DNA from: Streptomyces hayashii
Lineage (GTDB): Bacteria > Actinomycetota > Actinomycetes > Streptomycetales > Streptomycetaceae
DNA: 44,511 nt
Assembly: GCF_024539815.1 (NCBI RefSeq)
Contig: NZ_JAHHIU010000118.1
Coordinates: forward strand, 1-44,511
Direction of reading: 5' to 3'
Each line of letters starts with the position of its first letter. The stretch's first letter is position 1. The notes below the pieces were generated by a model. The model saw only the letters and a list, made by a program, of their open reading frames with translations. It did not search any database and was not told where the DNA came from. This document shows, piece after piece, positions 33,827 through 41,035 of the stretch. The position numbers were made by a program, and so were the translations under genes.

Positions 33827-34903
33827 TCAGCTCGCGGGCGGCGCGCCCAGAATCTCCGCCAGGTCGTAGCGGACCGGCTCCTCCAGCTGCGCGTACGTGC
33901 AGCTGAGAGGGGTGCGGTCCGGACGCCAGCGACGGAAGCGGGCGGTGTGCCGAAAACGCGCCCCGTTCTCCATGTGGTCGTACGCCACCTCGGCGACGCG
34001 CTCGGGCCGCAGCGGCACCCAGGACAGGTCCTTCTTGCCCGACCAGCGGCTCGGCGCGCCCGGCAGCCGCGCCGTCTCATGGGCGGCCTCCTCGGACCAG
34101 GCCGCCCACGGGTGTTCGTTCGCGTCCGTCAGACGCAGCGGCTCCAGCTCCTCCACGAGCTCCGCCCGCCGCTTCATCGTGAACGCGGCGGACACGCCGA
34201 CATGCTGCAGCACGCCCCGGTCGTCGTACAGGCCCAGCAGCAGCGAGCCCACCACCGGACCGCTCTTGTGGAGGCGGTACCCGGCGACGACGACGTCGGC
34301 GGTGCGTTCGTGCTTGACCTTGAACATGGCGCGCTCGTCCTGGAGGTAGCGCAGGGCGAGCGGCTTGGCGATCACACCGTCGAGGCCCGCGCCCTCGTAC
34401 TCCTCGAACCACTGCCGGGCCACCTCGACGTCGGTCGTGGCGGGCGCCAGATGCACGGGCGCCGTCACCCCGGCCAGCGCCCGGGTCAGCAGCTCGCGCC
34501 GGTCGGTCAGCGGCACGTCCAGCAGGGACGTGTCGGTCAGCGCCAGGAGGTCGAAGGCCACGAACGAGGCCGGCGTCCGCTCGGCGAGTGTGCGCACCCG
34601 GGAGGCCGCCGGATGGATGCGCTCCGTGAGGGCGTCGAAGTCGAGCCGGCCCTCCCGGGCGATCACGATCTCCCCGTCCAGGACGCACCGGATCGGCACC
34701 CGCTCCCGCAGCGCCTCCACCAGCTCGGGGAAATACCTGGTCAGCGGCTTTCCGGTGCGGCTGCCCAGTTCGATCTCGTCCCCGTCGCGGAACACGATCG
34801 CCCGGAAGCCGTCCCACTTCGCCTCGTACTGCATGCCCGGCGGGATGGCCGCCACCGACTTGGCGAGCATCGGCTTCACGGGCGGCATCACCGGCAGATC
34901 CAT
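33827..34903 (-). CDS. ligC: ATP-dependent DNA ligase (LigC-like)
   Basis: The protein has 358 residues. The adenylated Lys is in motif I, YEAKWDGFRAI near residue 29. Others are ELGSRTGKPLTRYFPEL, DGEIVI (motif III), FVAFDLLAL (IIIa), AGLDGVIAKPL (IV) and MFKVKHERTADVVV (V). A C-terminal OB-fold carries GVSAAFTMKRRAEL. This is the stand-alone ligase type that works with Ku and LigD-type polymerase in bacterial end joining or base repair. A -10-like TAGAGT (34915-34910) ends 6 nt before ATG, so the mRNA is probably leaderless. The start codon and this -10 lie in the left direct repeat of the inserted element. Confidence 0.93.
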   Translation of the reverse strand: MDLPVMPPVKPMLAKSVAAIPPGMQYEAKWDGFRAIVFRDGDEIELGSRTGKPLTRYFPELVEALRERVPIRCVLDGEIVIAREGRLDFDALTERIHPAASRVRTLAERTPASFVAFDLLALTDTSLLDVPLTDRRELLTRALAGVTAPVHLAPATTDVEVARQWFEEYEGAGLDGVIAKPLALRYLQDERAMFKVKHERTADVVVAGYRLHKSGPVVGSLLLGLYDDRGVLQHVGVSAAFTMKRRAELVEELEPLRLTDANEHPWAAWSEEAAHETARLPGAPSRWSGKKDLSWVPLRPERVAEVAYDHMENGARFRHTARFRRWRPDRTPLSCTYAQLEEPVRYDLAEILGAPPAS

Positions 34904-34917
34904 GGTCCGACTCTACG
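34894..34917. repeat. Putative left attachment site (attL)
   Basis: GCAGATCCATGGTCCGA is identical to 41036-41052, and the next 7 bases match at 5 positions. The repeat covers the ligase ATG (34903-34901), its first codons and most of its TAGAGT -10. Confidence 0.72.
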
Positions 34918-35014
34918 AGCCGTCCATGGTGTCCGCACGCTACGTGTTTCGTCCGGCAGACACCGGTCTTCCTGCGGGTTTGCCGTCGGCTGACCGCTGG
35001 ACTGTGAGACGAGT

Positions 35015-36052
35015 GTGGGGCGGCCGCGTTGGGTGCAGCCGACGACCCGGTCCGGGAACGGCTGGCACACCCAACTCCAGCTTCCGATGGGCGTCACCGT
35101 CGAGATGATCGCCGGGAAGAAGTCGGTCCTGGCTCACAACCCGCTCCGCAAGCCCGTCGAGGTGTCGCCGACCGAGCCGCCCAAGCAGCCCGGCGTCCTC
35201 GACCTGTGGGTGGCCGACCAAGGCTTCCTGTCCGGCACCGTACCGCCGTGGCCGCTGCTCACCGAGGGGACGACCGACTACTTCCGCGGCGTGCCGGTCG
35301 CTGTGTCACAGCGCGGCGAACCCATCATCGGCAAGCTCATGGCCGCGAACTACACGGTCGGCGGCATCATGGGCTCGGGTAAGTCGTCGCTGGTCATCGC
35401 CCTGCTGCTCGGCGCGATCCTCGACCCGCTCGTCATCGTCGAGGCCTACGTCATGGCCCACAACACCGACTACGACCCGCTGAAGCCGCGCCCGCGCAGG
35501 CTGGTCAAGGGCGACGACGACGAAGACATCGCCGCCGCGCTGAAGGCGCTGCGGAGCCTGCGCGACGAAGTCACGGAGCGCGGCAAGCTGCTGGAGGAAC
35601 TCGGCGAGGGTGCCACGAAGATGACGCGCGAGCTGGCGTTGAAGGACCCGAGGATGCGGCCGAAGGTCGTCGTGTTCGATGAATGCCACGAACTCTTCAC
35701 GCACAAGGAGTACGGCAAAGAAGCTGCCGAGCTGGCCATCAAGGTGATGAAGAAGGCGAGGAAGACCGCGATCACCCTGGTGTGGGTCACGGTGTCTCCG
35801 ACTGCCGACAGTCTCCCGCGTAACGTCACGAGGAACACCAGCCATCGGGTGGCGTTCGCGGTCGGTGACCACGTCGCCAACGATGGTCTCCTGGGCTCTG
35901 GCAGGCACAAGACTGGCGTCACCGCGACGACGCTGATCCCGGGCGAGGACGTCGGAACTGCGGTGACCGTGGGATTCACCAGCAAGCCAAGGCATCTCCA
36001 TCCACCGTGGCGGTCGACTCCCGCTCGTCCGCAGCAGCCCGCAACTCCGTGA
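35015..36052 (+). pseudogene. FtsK/SpoIIIE-type (TraB-like) DNA translocase, truncated at both ends
   Basis: The family resemblance runs from about 35050 (GWHTQLQLPMGV) to about 35990 (EDVGTAVTVGFTSKP). It includes Walker A GGIMGSGKSSLV, Walker B PKVVVFDECHELF, the conserved VSQRGEPIIGKLM and TSHRVAFAVGDH. The remaining 310 residues are the motor core. AICE FtsK-like proteins are usually longer, with membrane or N-terminal regions and a C-terminal DNA-binding end. Here the N-terminus stops about 130 bp inside the left repeat, and the C-terminus runs into unrelated sequence that is antisense to another gene. It would drive conjugal double-stranded DNA transfer if intact; it is probably non-functional. 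Confidence 0.8.
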
Positions 36053-36509
36053 TCCGCAGCTCAAGGGTGCGCTGCTTTCGCTTGACGAGCGACCATTCGA
36101 AGAGCACAACCGCCGGAGGAACGAACATCACAGCGGCAAGGCTGAGTGAGATCGCCCAGGAACAGAAAGCTGCCGTGCCTGGCGACGGCCCTGCCTTCGG
36201 GTCTGCCAGCCAGCCCAGCGAACGCGTGACAACCGAGGCCAGAGCCACAGCTACGCTGCCCCACAGTGCGTAGAGCACAGGCCCTAGGACGTCCCGATCA
36301 CGGGGAAGTACCATGCCACTTCGCTCTGCAGCGGGGACGTTCGTCGACTCCAAGGCGGATTTCCATTCCTCCAACCGGGCATGCCGCTCCCCATCTCGCT
36401 GCGCGTGCCTCTTGATCACCGCGTGACACTCCACTGCGCCGACAAGCCATACGACAGGGGCCACGGCAGCAGCTGTCGTCGCAAAGGGTTCCGTCATAAT
36501 CACCGTCAC
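35976..36509 (-). CDS. Small membrane protein with two transmembrane helices (unknown)
   Basis: The frame gives about 177 residues from GTG 36509, or 173 from ATG 36497. A hydrophobic N-terminal stretch (TTAAAVAPVVWLVGAVE) is followed by an acidic/basic helix. Two clear transmembrane segments come next, near VLYALWGSVAVALASVVTR and WAISLSLAAVMFVPPAVVLF, then a charged coiled-coil-like RKQRTLELRITELRAAADE. The hydrophobic pattern and the lower GC of this stretch favour a real element gene over a shadow. Its 3' end overlaps the end of the FtsK remnant in antisense, suggesting that both were fused at a deletion junction near 35990. No family is recognised and no good ribosome binding site is seen. 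Confidence 0.5.
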   Translation of the reverse strand: MTVIMTEPFATTAAAVAPVVWLVGAVECHAVIKRHAQRDGERHARLEEWKSALESTNVPAAERSGMVLPRDRDVLGPVLYALWGSVAVALASVVTRSLGWLADPKAGPSPGTAAFCSWAISLSLAAVMFVPPAVVLFEWSLVKRKQRTLELRITELRAAADERESTATVDGDALACW

Positions 36510-36725
36510 GGTGTGCTAGCCACATGCGGAGTCTCCGGGCCCTTTAGGGAAAGCGGAAGTCGGGCCGCGACACCTTCCGTGCTGAACCAGACTCCCGCCT
36601 CGCGAACCGAGGACGGGTGCCGCCCGCACCCGCATCCATCCGTCCGGGTCACAACACGGCCACATGCCCACCCCGCAACACACCGGGGCGCATGATGCCC
36701 TCCCAGACACGACGTCGGGGACACC

Positions 36726-37214
36726 ATGTTCAAGCACGACCCGGAGAAAGCCGCCCAGAAGGAAGCCGAGCGGGCGGAGAAGCGGCGCCTTCGCGAGGAA
36801 GCCGCCGCCGCCCGGCAGGCCGAGAAGGAAGCGCTGAAGGAGTGGCGGCGCGCCCACCCGGGCGAGTCCACGATGAACACCGCGGCAATGATGCGCAGCT
36901 GGCCCTCCTCCAAGTTCGGAGAGACCCCCCTCGGCCCGATTCTCGGCGGGCAGGCCGAGTTCGTGAACGCGGGCGCACACAAGGGGTGGACTGCGACGCG
37001 CCTGGTTGCCGGCGCTGCGACGATGGGGGTCTCCGCCGCAGCCACCGGCCGGAAGAACAAGGGCGCCGCCGTCATCAACGTGACGTTCGGTAGCGGTGCC
37101 GCGCAGACGTACAACGTGTCGTCCGAGAACTCCACGCTGCGGGCCGCGAACCAGTACGTCAACGCGTTCAATGCGCTCGCGGCACAGCTGGACGCCGAAG
37201 CCGCAGGAGAGTAG
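36726..37214 (+). CDS. Hypothetical element protein with N-terminal charged coiled coil
   Basis: The protein has 162 residues. Residues 1-45 are a highly charged Ala/Glu/Lys/Arg helix, likely a coiled coil. Residues 50-160 form a predicted alpha/beta domain with GPILGGQAEFVNAGAHKGWTA, a Gly/Ala patch and INVTFGSGAAQTYNVSSEN, and no signal peptide. A GGGGA ribosome binding site precedes ATG 36726. It is followed by a clear terminator. I do not recognise the family. Similar Ala-rich small proteins occur on actinobacterial plasmids and elements, but no function can be given. Confidence 0.7.
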   Translation: MFKHDPEKAAQKEAERAEKRRLREEAAAARQAEKEALKEWRRAHPGESTMNTAAMMRSWPSSKFGETPLGPILGGQAEFVNAGAHKGWTATRLVAGAATMGVSAAATGRKNKGAAVINVTFGSGAAQTYNVSSENSTLRAANQYVNAFNALAAQLDAEAAGE

Positions 37215-37219
37215 ACGAA

Positions 37220-37257
37220 GGCCCCCGCCGCGTCCCGGGACTGGCGTCGTGGGGGCC
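37220..37257. terminator. Bidirectional terminator
   Basis: Arms GGCCCCC (37220-37226) and GGGGGCC (37251-37257), with additional partial pairing inside, lie between convergent genes. Confidence 0.65.
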
Positions 37258-37271
37258 GTTCGCATGCCGGG

Positions 37272-37592
37272 TCAGTTGTCCAGCGGTTCCGCACCGTGAG
37301 CTTGGGCGATGGCGTCGATCCGACGGGCGAGGTCGAAGTCGGCGGCTGTCAGCTTGTGGCCGGCATCGTGCGTGGTGATCGCGAACCGCACCTTCCCCCA
37401 CCGCAGGTCGATGTCCGCATGGTGGCTGATCAGCCGCTCGACGTCCGCGACGTGCACGATCATCGCCACGCCGCCGTGATATCGGATCCCGAACGTGCGG
37501 GTGATCTCGTCACCCTTCCGCTGCCAACCCGGCACGCCCTGCAGCGCGCTCACGACTTCGTCCTCGGTCAGCGGCACCGGTCCGTCTGCCAC
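37272..37592 (-). CDS. Pterin-4a-carbinolamine dehydratase family protein
   Basis: The protein has 106 residues, the normal length for the family. The signature is intact: LISHHADIDLRWGKVRFAITTHDAG, with adjacent catalytic His pair and the later THD His, then LTAADFDLARRID. The N-terminus VPGWQRKGDEITRTF is also typical. These enzymes dehydrate 4a-hydroxytetrahydropterin, recycling cofactor for aromatic amino acid hydroxylases, and some act as transcription cofactors. GTG 37592 has GAGGGGAG eight bases upstream. It begins 3 nt after the stop of the XRE/TPR regulator, so the two form an operon. Its presence as cargo on an integrative element is unexpected. Confidence 0.9.
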   Translation of the reverse strand: MADGPVPLTEDEVVSALQGVPGWQRKGDEITRTFGIRYHGGVAMIVHVADVERLISHHADIDLRWGKVRFAITTHDAGHKLTAADFDLARRIDAIAQAHGAEPLDN

Positions 37593-37595
37593 GCT

Positions 37596-38861
37596 TCAGC
37601 TCCCCTCGGTAACAGGCGCCAGGACCTCCGCGAGGTCCTGGCCGATCGGGGCATCGTGCCACGGGCGCATCGCCCTCTGAAGGGTGACCAGCTCCCGCCG
37701 CATGCGCGCTGAGCGGGTCTCCACGGCGATCTCGGCGACCGTGCAGGCAATCTCCACCGCCTGCTCGGGTTCACCCGCCCCTGCCGCCGCTGTGGCGTGC
37801 CGCGCCATGTACACGCCTCGGTCCCGCCGCGCGGTCTCCGGGACGATGTCGAGGACTTGTCCCCACAGAGAGACGGCTTCAGGGCCGAGCCCGAGCCGGC
37901 CGTAGCAGGTGGCCCGCTGGATTTCCAGGTAACCGGGTGTGCGACGGCAGGCGTTGCCCCACGGTAAGTCATCGTCGACGCGGCGGAGGAGCCCGTCCGC
38001 CTGGTCGATGAGCAAGTCGACCGCGCCCCGGTCCCCGGTAAGGCTGGCCCCGTGGGCCTGCTGCTGAAGGGCCATGATGCGCACCTTCGGCACGAGGCGC
38101 GCCGAGTCCTCAAGGGCAGCCTCGCACAGGTCGATGACCGCGGGCCCGTCGCCGAGGTCGGTACGCACCTGCGCCTGGTTGACGAGGGCGTAGCCGATCA
38201 GATGCGGGTCCCTCGACCGCATCGCTATCTCCTGCGTGACCCCACGCCAGAAGTGCGCGCCGTCCAAGTCGCCGGCGTCCTGGTACAGCCAGCCCACCAG
38301 CGCAGCGTATGCGGCGCCGACCCGCAGCAGACCGCGGCGGGTCTCGCCCTGCGCCGAGCGCACCAGCTTGTCGATCAGCTGGTACTGCGCGGACACGGTG
38401 CCGATCAGGTCGTGTGGGCCGAGGAACATGTCAGCCCTGTAATGCCCCTCAAGCTGCTGCTGGAAGTAGTCGATCAAAGTGGGGTCGACGTGCTGCGGTG
38501 CGACCGGACCGGCGACGAGCGCGGCGGCGGTGACGGAGACGATCGCGCGGCGCTTCACATCGGCCTCTTCGTGGTGCTCGGGGCGGATCCAGCCGGGCGG
38601 CGTGGTGAAGCCGAGTTCTTCCGGCCATCGGCCGAGGGCGTCGTGCAGGACGAGCGAGGTGTCCTCGGCCGGCCAGCCCGGACGCTCGCCCTCCCACCGC
38701 CGCCAAGTCCTCGCGGACACGGTGAACTGGCGGTCGTCGAGGAGGCGCTGCCCGTGCTCGGTGAGAGCGGACGCAGCCTGCTCGACGCTGCGCCATCCCG
38801 CCCGTAACCGGGCGGCCCTCAGCGCGTCGTTGCGGCCCATACGTGCATTGTGCGCTGTCAT
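37596..38861 (-). CDS. XRE-type regulator with TPR-like C-terminal domain
   Basis: The protein has 421 residues, or 414 from ATG 38840 (MGRNDALRAARLRAGW), which resembles the family start more closely. The N-terminal 95 residues are a helix-turn-helix-like domain with SARTWRRWEGERPGWP. The rest is helical and repeat-rich, for example AGDLDGAHFWRGVTQEIAMRSRD and GYALVNQAQVRTDLGD, like the signal-sensing TPR domains of Streptomyces XRE regulators. It is co-transcribed with the pterin dehydratase gene. Four phased TGGCC repeats lie just upstream in the divergent promoter, so autoregulation is likely. It may also control the divergent Cys-pair gene. Confidence 0.82.
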   Translation of the reverse strand: MTAHNARMGRNDALRAARLRAGWRSVEQAASALTEHGQRLLDDRQFTVSARTWRRWEGERPGWPAEDTSLVLHDALGRWPEELGFTTPPGWIRPEHHEEADVKRRAIVSVTAAALVAGPVAPQHVDPTLIDYFQQQLEGHYRADMFLGPHDLIGTVSAQYQLIDKLVRSAQGETRRGLLRVGAAYAALVGWLYQDAGDLDGAHFWRGVTQEIAMRSRDPHLIGYALVNQAQVRTDLGDGPAVIDLCEAALEDSARLVPKVRIMALQQQAHGASLTGDRGAVDLLIDQADGLLRRVDDDLPWGNACRRTPGYLEIQRATCYGRLGLGPEAVSLWGQVLDIVPETARRDRGVYMARHATAAAGAGEPEQAVEIACTVAEIAVETRSARMRRELVTLQRAMRPWHDAPIGQDLAEVLAPVTEGS

Positions 38862-38879
38862 CCCGCCCCGTCCCGGCCA

Positions 38880-38916
38880 TGGCCGTCACGTGGCCATCCG
38901 TGGCCGCGCGGTGGCC
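38880..38916. promoter_or_regulatory. Four helically phased TGGCC repeats upstream of the XRE/TPR regulator
   Basis: TGGCC starts at 38880, 38891, 38901 and 38912, spaced 11, 10 and 11 bp; three copies extend to GTGGCC. They lie 19-55 bp upstream of ATG 38861 in the divergent gap. This is the arrangement of a cooperative operator on one face of the helix. Confidence 0.6.
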
Positions 38917-39005
38917 TAGTTCGGCGTCCCCGTGCCGTCCCATCATCACTGTGTGCCCGCGGGTCTGCGGGCGACTTGTCGCAGCGGTTCAACCGGAGGA
39001 GCACA

Positions 39006-39346
39006 GTGGCCAGCATCGTTCGCGAGATTCCGCCCGAGAGCATCGCCTACGTGTTCGCCGTGCCTCGTCACAACGGCCTCACCCCCGAGCAGATCCGAGG
39101 AGCGCACTGCGTCTGGTGCGCCGCGAAACTCACCGCTGCGGCGGTCGACCTCGGCCGCCGCCAAGGGAGCTATCAGGGCGTCTACGGGCCCTGGTTCCCC
39201 CGGCCTGCGACCAGTGCACCCGCAAGGAAGCCGCTCGCATCCTCGCCCTGCACGCCACCTCGTGCGAGCGCTGCGCGCGCCCGCCCTACCCGCACTGCCC
39301 GGACCGCGTCGCGCTGTCGCGGCTGGCGGGCGAGGAGACACGGTGA
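39006..39346 (+). pseudogene. Cys-pair (zinc-finger-like) element protein, broken by a one-base frameshift
   Basis: GTG 39006 follows GGAGGAG and reads VASIVREIPPESIAYVFAVPRHNGLTPEQ-type sequence with CVWC near residue 37, through YGPWFPR. There the frame is lost. One base later the expected continuation CDQCTRKEAARILALHATSCERCARPPYPHC runs on to the stop at 39346. Restoring a single G at about 39202 (CGGCC to CGGGCC) joins both halves into a protein of about 113 residues with paired Cys motifs CxxC, CxxC and CxxC plus C. It is probably a zinc-binding element protein of unknown role. The break is a real frameshift or a sequencing error. A tiny frame (GTG 39343 to 39378, MSKRHETFGRI) overlaps the stop as GTGA. 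Confidence 0.7.
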
Positions 39347-39432
39347 GCAAGCGCCACGAGACGTTCGGCCGCATCTGAGCAACCACCAGACCCCTGCCGC
39401 CGGCCTGCGCTACGGCGCGCCGACAGCAGGAA

Positions 39433-39469
39433 CGCCCGGGCCGTATCCCGCGAAGAACCGGCCCGGGCG
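39433..39469 (+). terminator. Hairpin after the Cys-pair gene
   Basis: A 10-bp perfect stem CGCCCGGGCC (39433-39442) pairs with 39460-39469, shortly before the next gene's ribosome binding site. Confidence 0.6.
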
Positions 39470-39504
39470 CGTGTCCCCGTCCGCAACCAGCGAAGGAGAC
39501 GAAC

Positions 39505-40017
39505 GTGACCATACCGCCGGGACCCATGCCCGACCCCGGGCCCATGCCCGCGCTCGCCCGGATGCTCATCACCGACGAGCAGTTCACCAGCTGCCGCAAC
39601 ACCGTGATGGATGCCAACCCGTCCATGGCCGAGGAGATGGCCGGCCGGATCGTCGAGGAGGGCCTCAAGTTCGTGGCAGCCTGCTCCCGCAACCCGGGCG
39701 TCGGCCTCGCCCCGTCGCGGATCGTGGACGAGGGATGGCACGCCCTCATCCTCCACACCGCACTGTACGCCGACCTGTGCGAGCGGCTCGGCGGTGCCTT
39801 CGTCCACCACTTCCCGGGCTACGACCCGACGAACTACGACCCGCCGATCCTCGACCGCACCCGCGAGAAGATCACCGAACTCGGGTGGGAGGCGGACCCG
39901 CAGCTGTGGGGACCGCCCTCCGAGGAGACGCTCGTCTCGGTGGCGGCGAAGTGCCAGCACGCCCCGGACTGCACGATCGTCGTCACGCCGAAGCCGAAGC
40001 CTGGCGGCGTGGTCTAG
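39505..40017 (+). CDS. GRDP-like (glycine-rich-domain-containing-protein-like) small protein
   Basis: The protein has 170 residues. The central segment VDEGWHALILHTALYADLCERLGGAFVHHFP resembles the conserved D-x-x-WH-x-x-LHT core of GRDP-like proteins, which are found widely on actinobacterial genomes and elements with unknown function. The Pro-rich start PPGPMPDPGPMP is followed by a helical body, and the C-terminus has two Cys (KCQHAPDC) before a Lys/Pro tail. GTG 39505 has a clear GAAGGAGA ribosome binding site at 39492-39499. The gene is followed after 24 nt by a 41-residue ORF, likely in the same transcript. Confidence 0.7.
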   Translation: MTIPPGPMPDPGPMPALARMLITDEQFTSCRNTVMDANPSMAEEMAGRIVEEGLKFVAACSRNPGVGLAPSRIVDEGWHALILHTALYADLCERLGGAFVHHFPGYDPTNYDPPILDRTREKITELGWEADPQLWGPPSEETLVSVAAKCQHAPDCTIVVTPKPKPGGVV

Positions 40018-40041
40018 CCTCCCTTGCTGAAGGGAGGCGAC

Positions 40042-40167
40042 ATGCCTGAGTGGATTGACCCGCGATACGCGGAACTGGTGGCGGCGTGGAAGCGTACGCA
40101 GCAGCCTCAGTCCCGTGACCCGCAGCCGCAGCCCAAGCGGGGGTTCATCGTTCCGCCCAAGGGCTGA
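40042..40167 (+). CDS. 41-residue small protein
   Basis: ATG 40042 is preceded by AGGGAGG (40031-40037) at ideal spacing. The product begins MPEWIDPRYAELVAAWKR and continues through a Gln/Pro-rich stretch to KRGFIVPPKG. It is hydrophilic and basic, with no transmembrane helix. It lies between the GRDP-like gene and a strong terminator, which closes the transcript and supports its being a real gene. Function unknown. Confidence 0.6.
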   Translation: MPEWIDPRYAELVAAWKRTQQPQSRDPQPQPKRGFIVPPKG

Positions 40168-40182
40168 CGGCACCACCAGCGG

Positions 40183-40225
40183 CCCGCCCGCCCTCAGCAC
40201 CCCCGGCGTTACGAGGGCGGGCGGG
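40183..40225 (+). terminator. Strong terminator hairpin
   Basis: A 13-bp perfect stem CCCGCCCGCCCTC (40183-40195) pairs with 40213-40225 around a 17-nt loop, 15 nt after the small protein's stop. Confidence 0.8.
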
Positions 40226-40361
40226 TTGCATGCGGCCCCCGGCCGGTTTGCGTCTCCCGACCGGAGCCACGCCGTGGCGCCTCGCGGTGCAGGCCGCGTA
40301 AAAACTGAGATTCCCGTACGTTCGGCCACTCCTTTTGAGCGACACCTCACCTGACCTGTTA

Positions 40362-40393
40362 TTCGAAGGCTCGGCAGGCCTATTTCCTTCGAA
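40362..40393. promoter_or_regulatory. Inverted repeat TTCGAAGG-N16-CCTTCGAA
   Basis: Perfect 8-bp arms lie in a visibly less GC-rich stretch directly upstream of the broken XRE gene. It is a candidate operator for that element regulator. The rest of 40226-40418 shows no gene. Confidence 0.45.
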
Positions 40394-40462
40394 GTATCCT
40401 CACGTGGATGCTGTGGGTATGACATCCGCCCCGCGCCCCGTTGGGCGCCTCTATCGGTCGGC

Positions 40463-40786
40463 CTCGGCGTCCTGATCCGCAACGCCCGCATCGACGCCGG
40501 GTACTCCGGCCGCGCCCTCGCTCGGGCCGTCGGCCGGTCTCATGCGTGGCTGCGGGGCCTGGAGTGTGGCGAGCGGCCGCCGTCCGCCACCATGGCGGCT
40601 CGGGTCTCCGAGGCGCTGCGCCTGGACCCGTGGAGTGATGCACTCCTGCAGTCGGTGGCCGTCGACGATGCCGAACTCCGCGGGTCGAGGTCGGACGGTG
40701 CTATGACCTGTCCGGGTGCAGGCTCGTCGACGAGCTCGGCGTGCCGCTCGACACGCGCGATCTCCGGGAGTGCGCCTGCGAGCTGA
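40463..40786 (+). pseudogene. XRE helix-turn-helix gene without a usable start
   Basis: The frame starting at 40463 reads LGVLIRNARIDAGYSGRALARAVGRSHAWLRG-type sequence, then ERPPSATMAARVSEALRLDPW, a clear XRE DNA-binding domain. Tracing the frame upstream to the stop near 40352 gives no ATG, GTG or TTG. An ATG at 40419 (MTSAPRPVGRLYRS) is in another frame, so a small indel near 40450 is likely. Downstream of about 40680 the sequence is not recognisable as this family and overlaps the integrase remnant in another frame. Confidence 0.6.
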
Positions 40787-40998
40787 TGGAGGAATTGGGT
40801 CTGCGCCGCGTGAGGCTGTACGACGCGCGCCACGCCGTCCTGAAGTACCTCGCTGTCAGCGGCGTGCCTGACGTGGTCCTGGCGGCGTGGGCGGGGCGCA
40901 GCTCGGCCAGCTCCACCAAGGCGAAGTGCGTCGCTCTGGACACAGAGGATCTTCGTTCGGCGGCTGCCGCGCTCGACGGTCTGCATGGGCTGGGGTGA
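40681..40998 (+). pseudogene. Tyrosine recombinase (integrase) C-terminal remnant
   Basis: The frame reads GVPLDTRDLRECACELMEELGLRR, then RLYDARHAVLKYLAVSGVPDVVLAAWAGRSSAS. This is the box II pattern of phage-type integrases, with Arg and His of the RH pair present (DARH for DLRH) and GRS for GHS. The nucleophile segment expected as TYVHLD reads KCVALD, so the catalytic Tyr and the neighbouring His are gone. The N-terminal and middle parts are absent. It ends 37 bp before the right repeat, the normal place for an AICE integrase. Confidence 0.65.
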
Positions 40999-41035
40999 GA
41001 AATATGGCGTGTGACCTGCTCTTATTGGGTTCGTC

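Noticed and set aside
34894..34917. tRNA gene as the integration target
   Set aside because: No cloverleaf or CCA-type 3' end can be read around either repeat; the left copy is the start of the ligase gene.
36506..37294. Minus-strand frames opposite the hypothetical gene at 36726
   Set aside because: The plus frame has a ribosome binding site, charged coiled coil and terminator; the minus frames are Ala/Arg/Pro-rich shadows.
38850..40049. 399-codon plus-strand frame running through several element genes
   Set aside because: Only its part from 39006 to about 39200 is a real gene fragment; the rest is an out-of-frame reading of the Cys-pair and GRDP-like genes.
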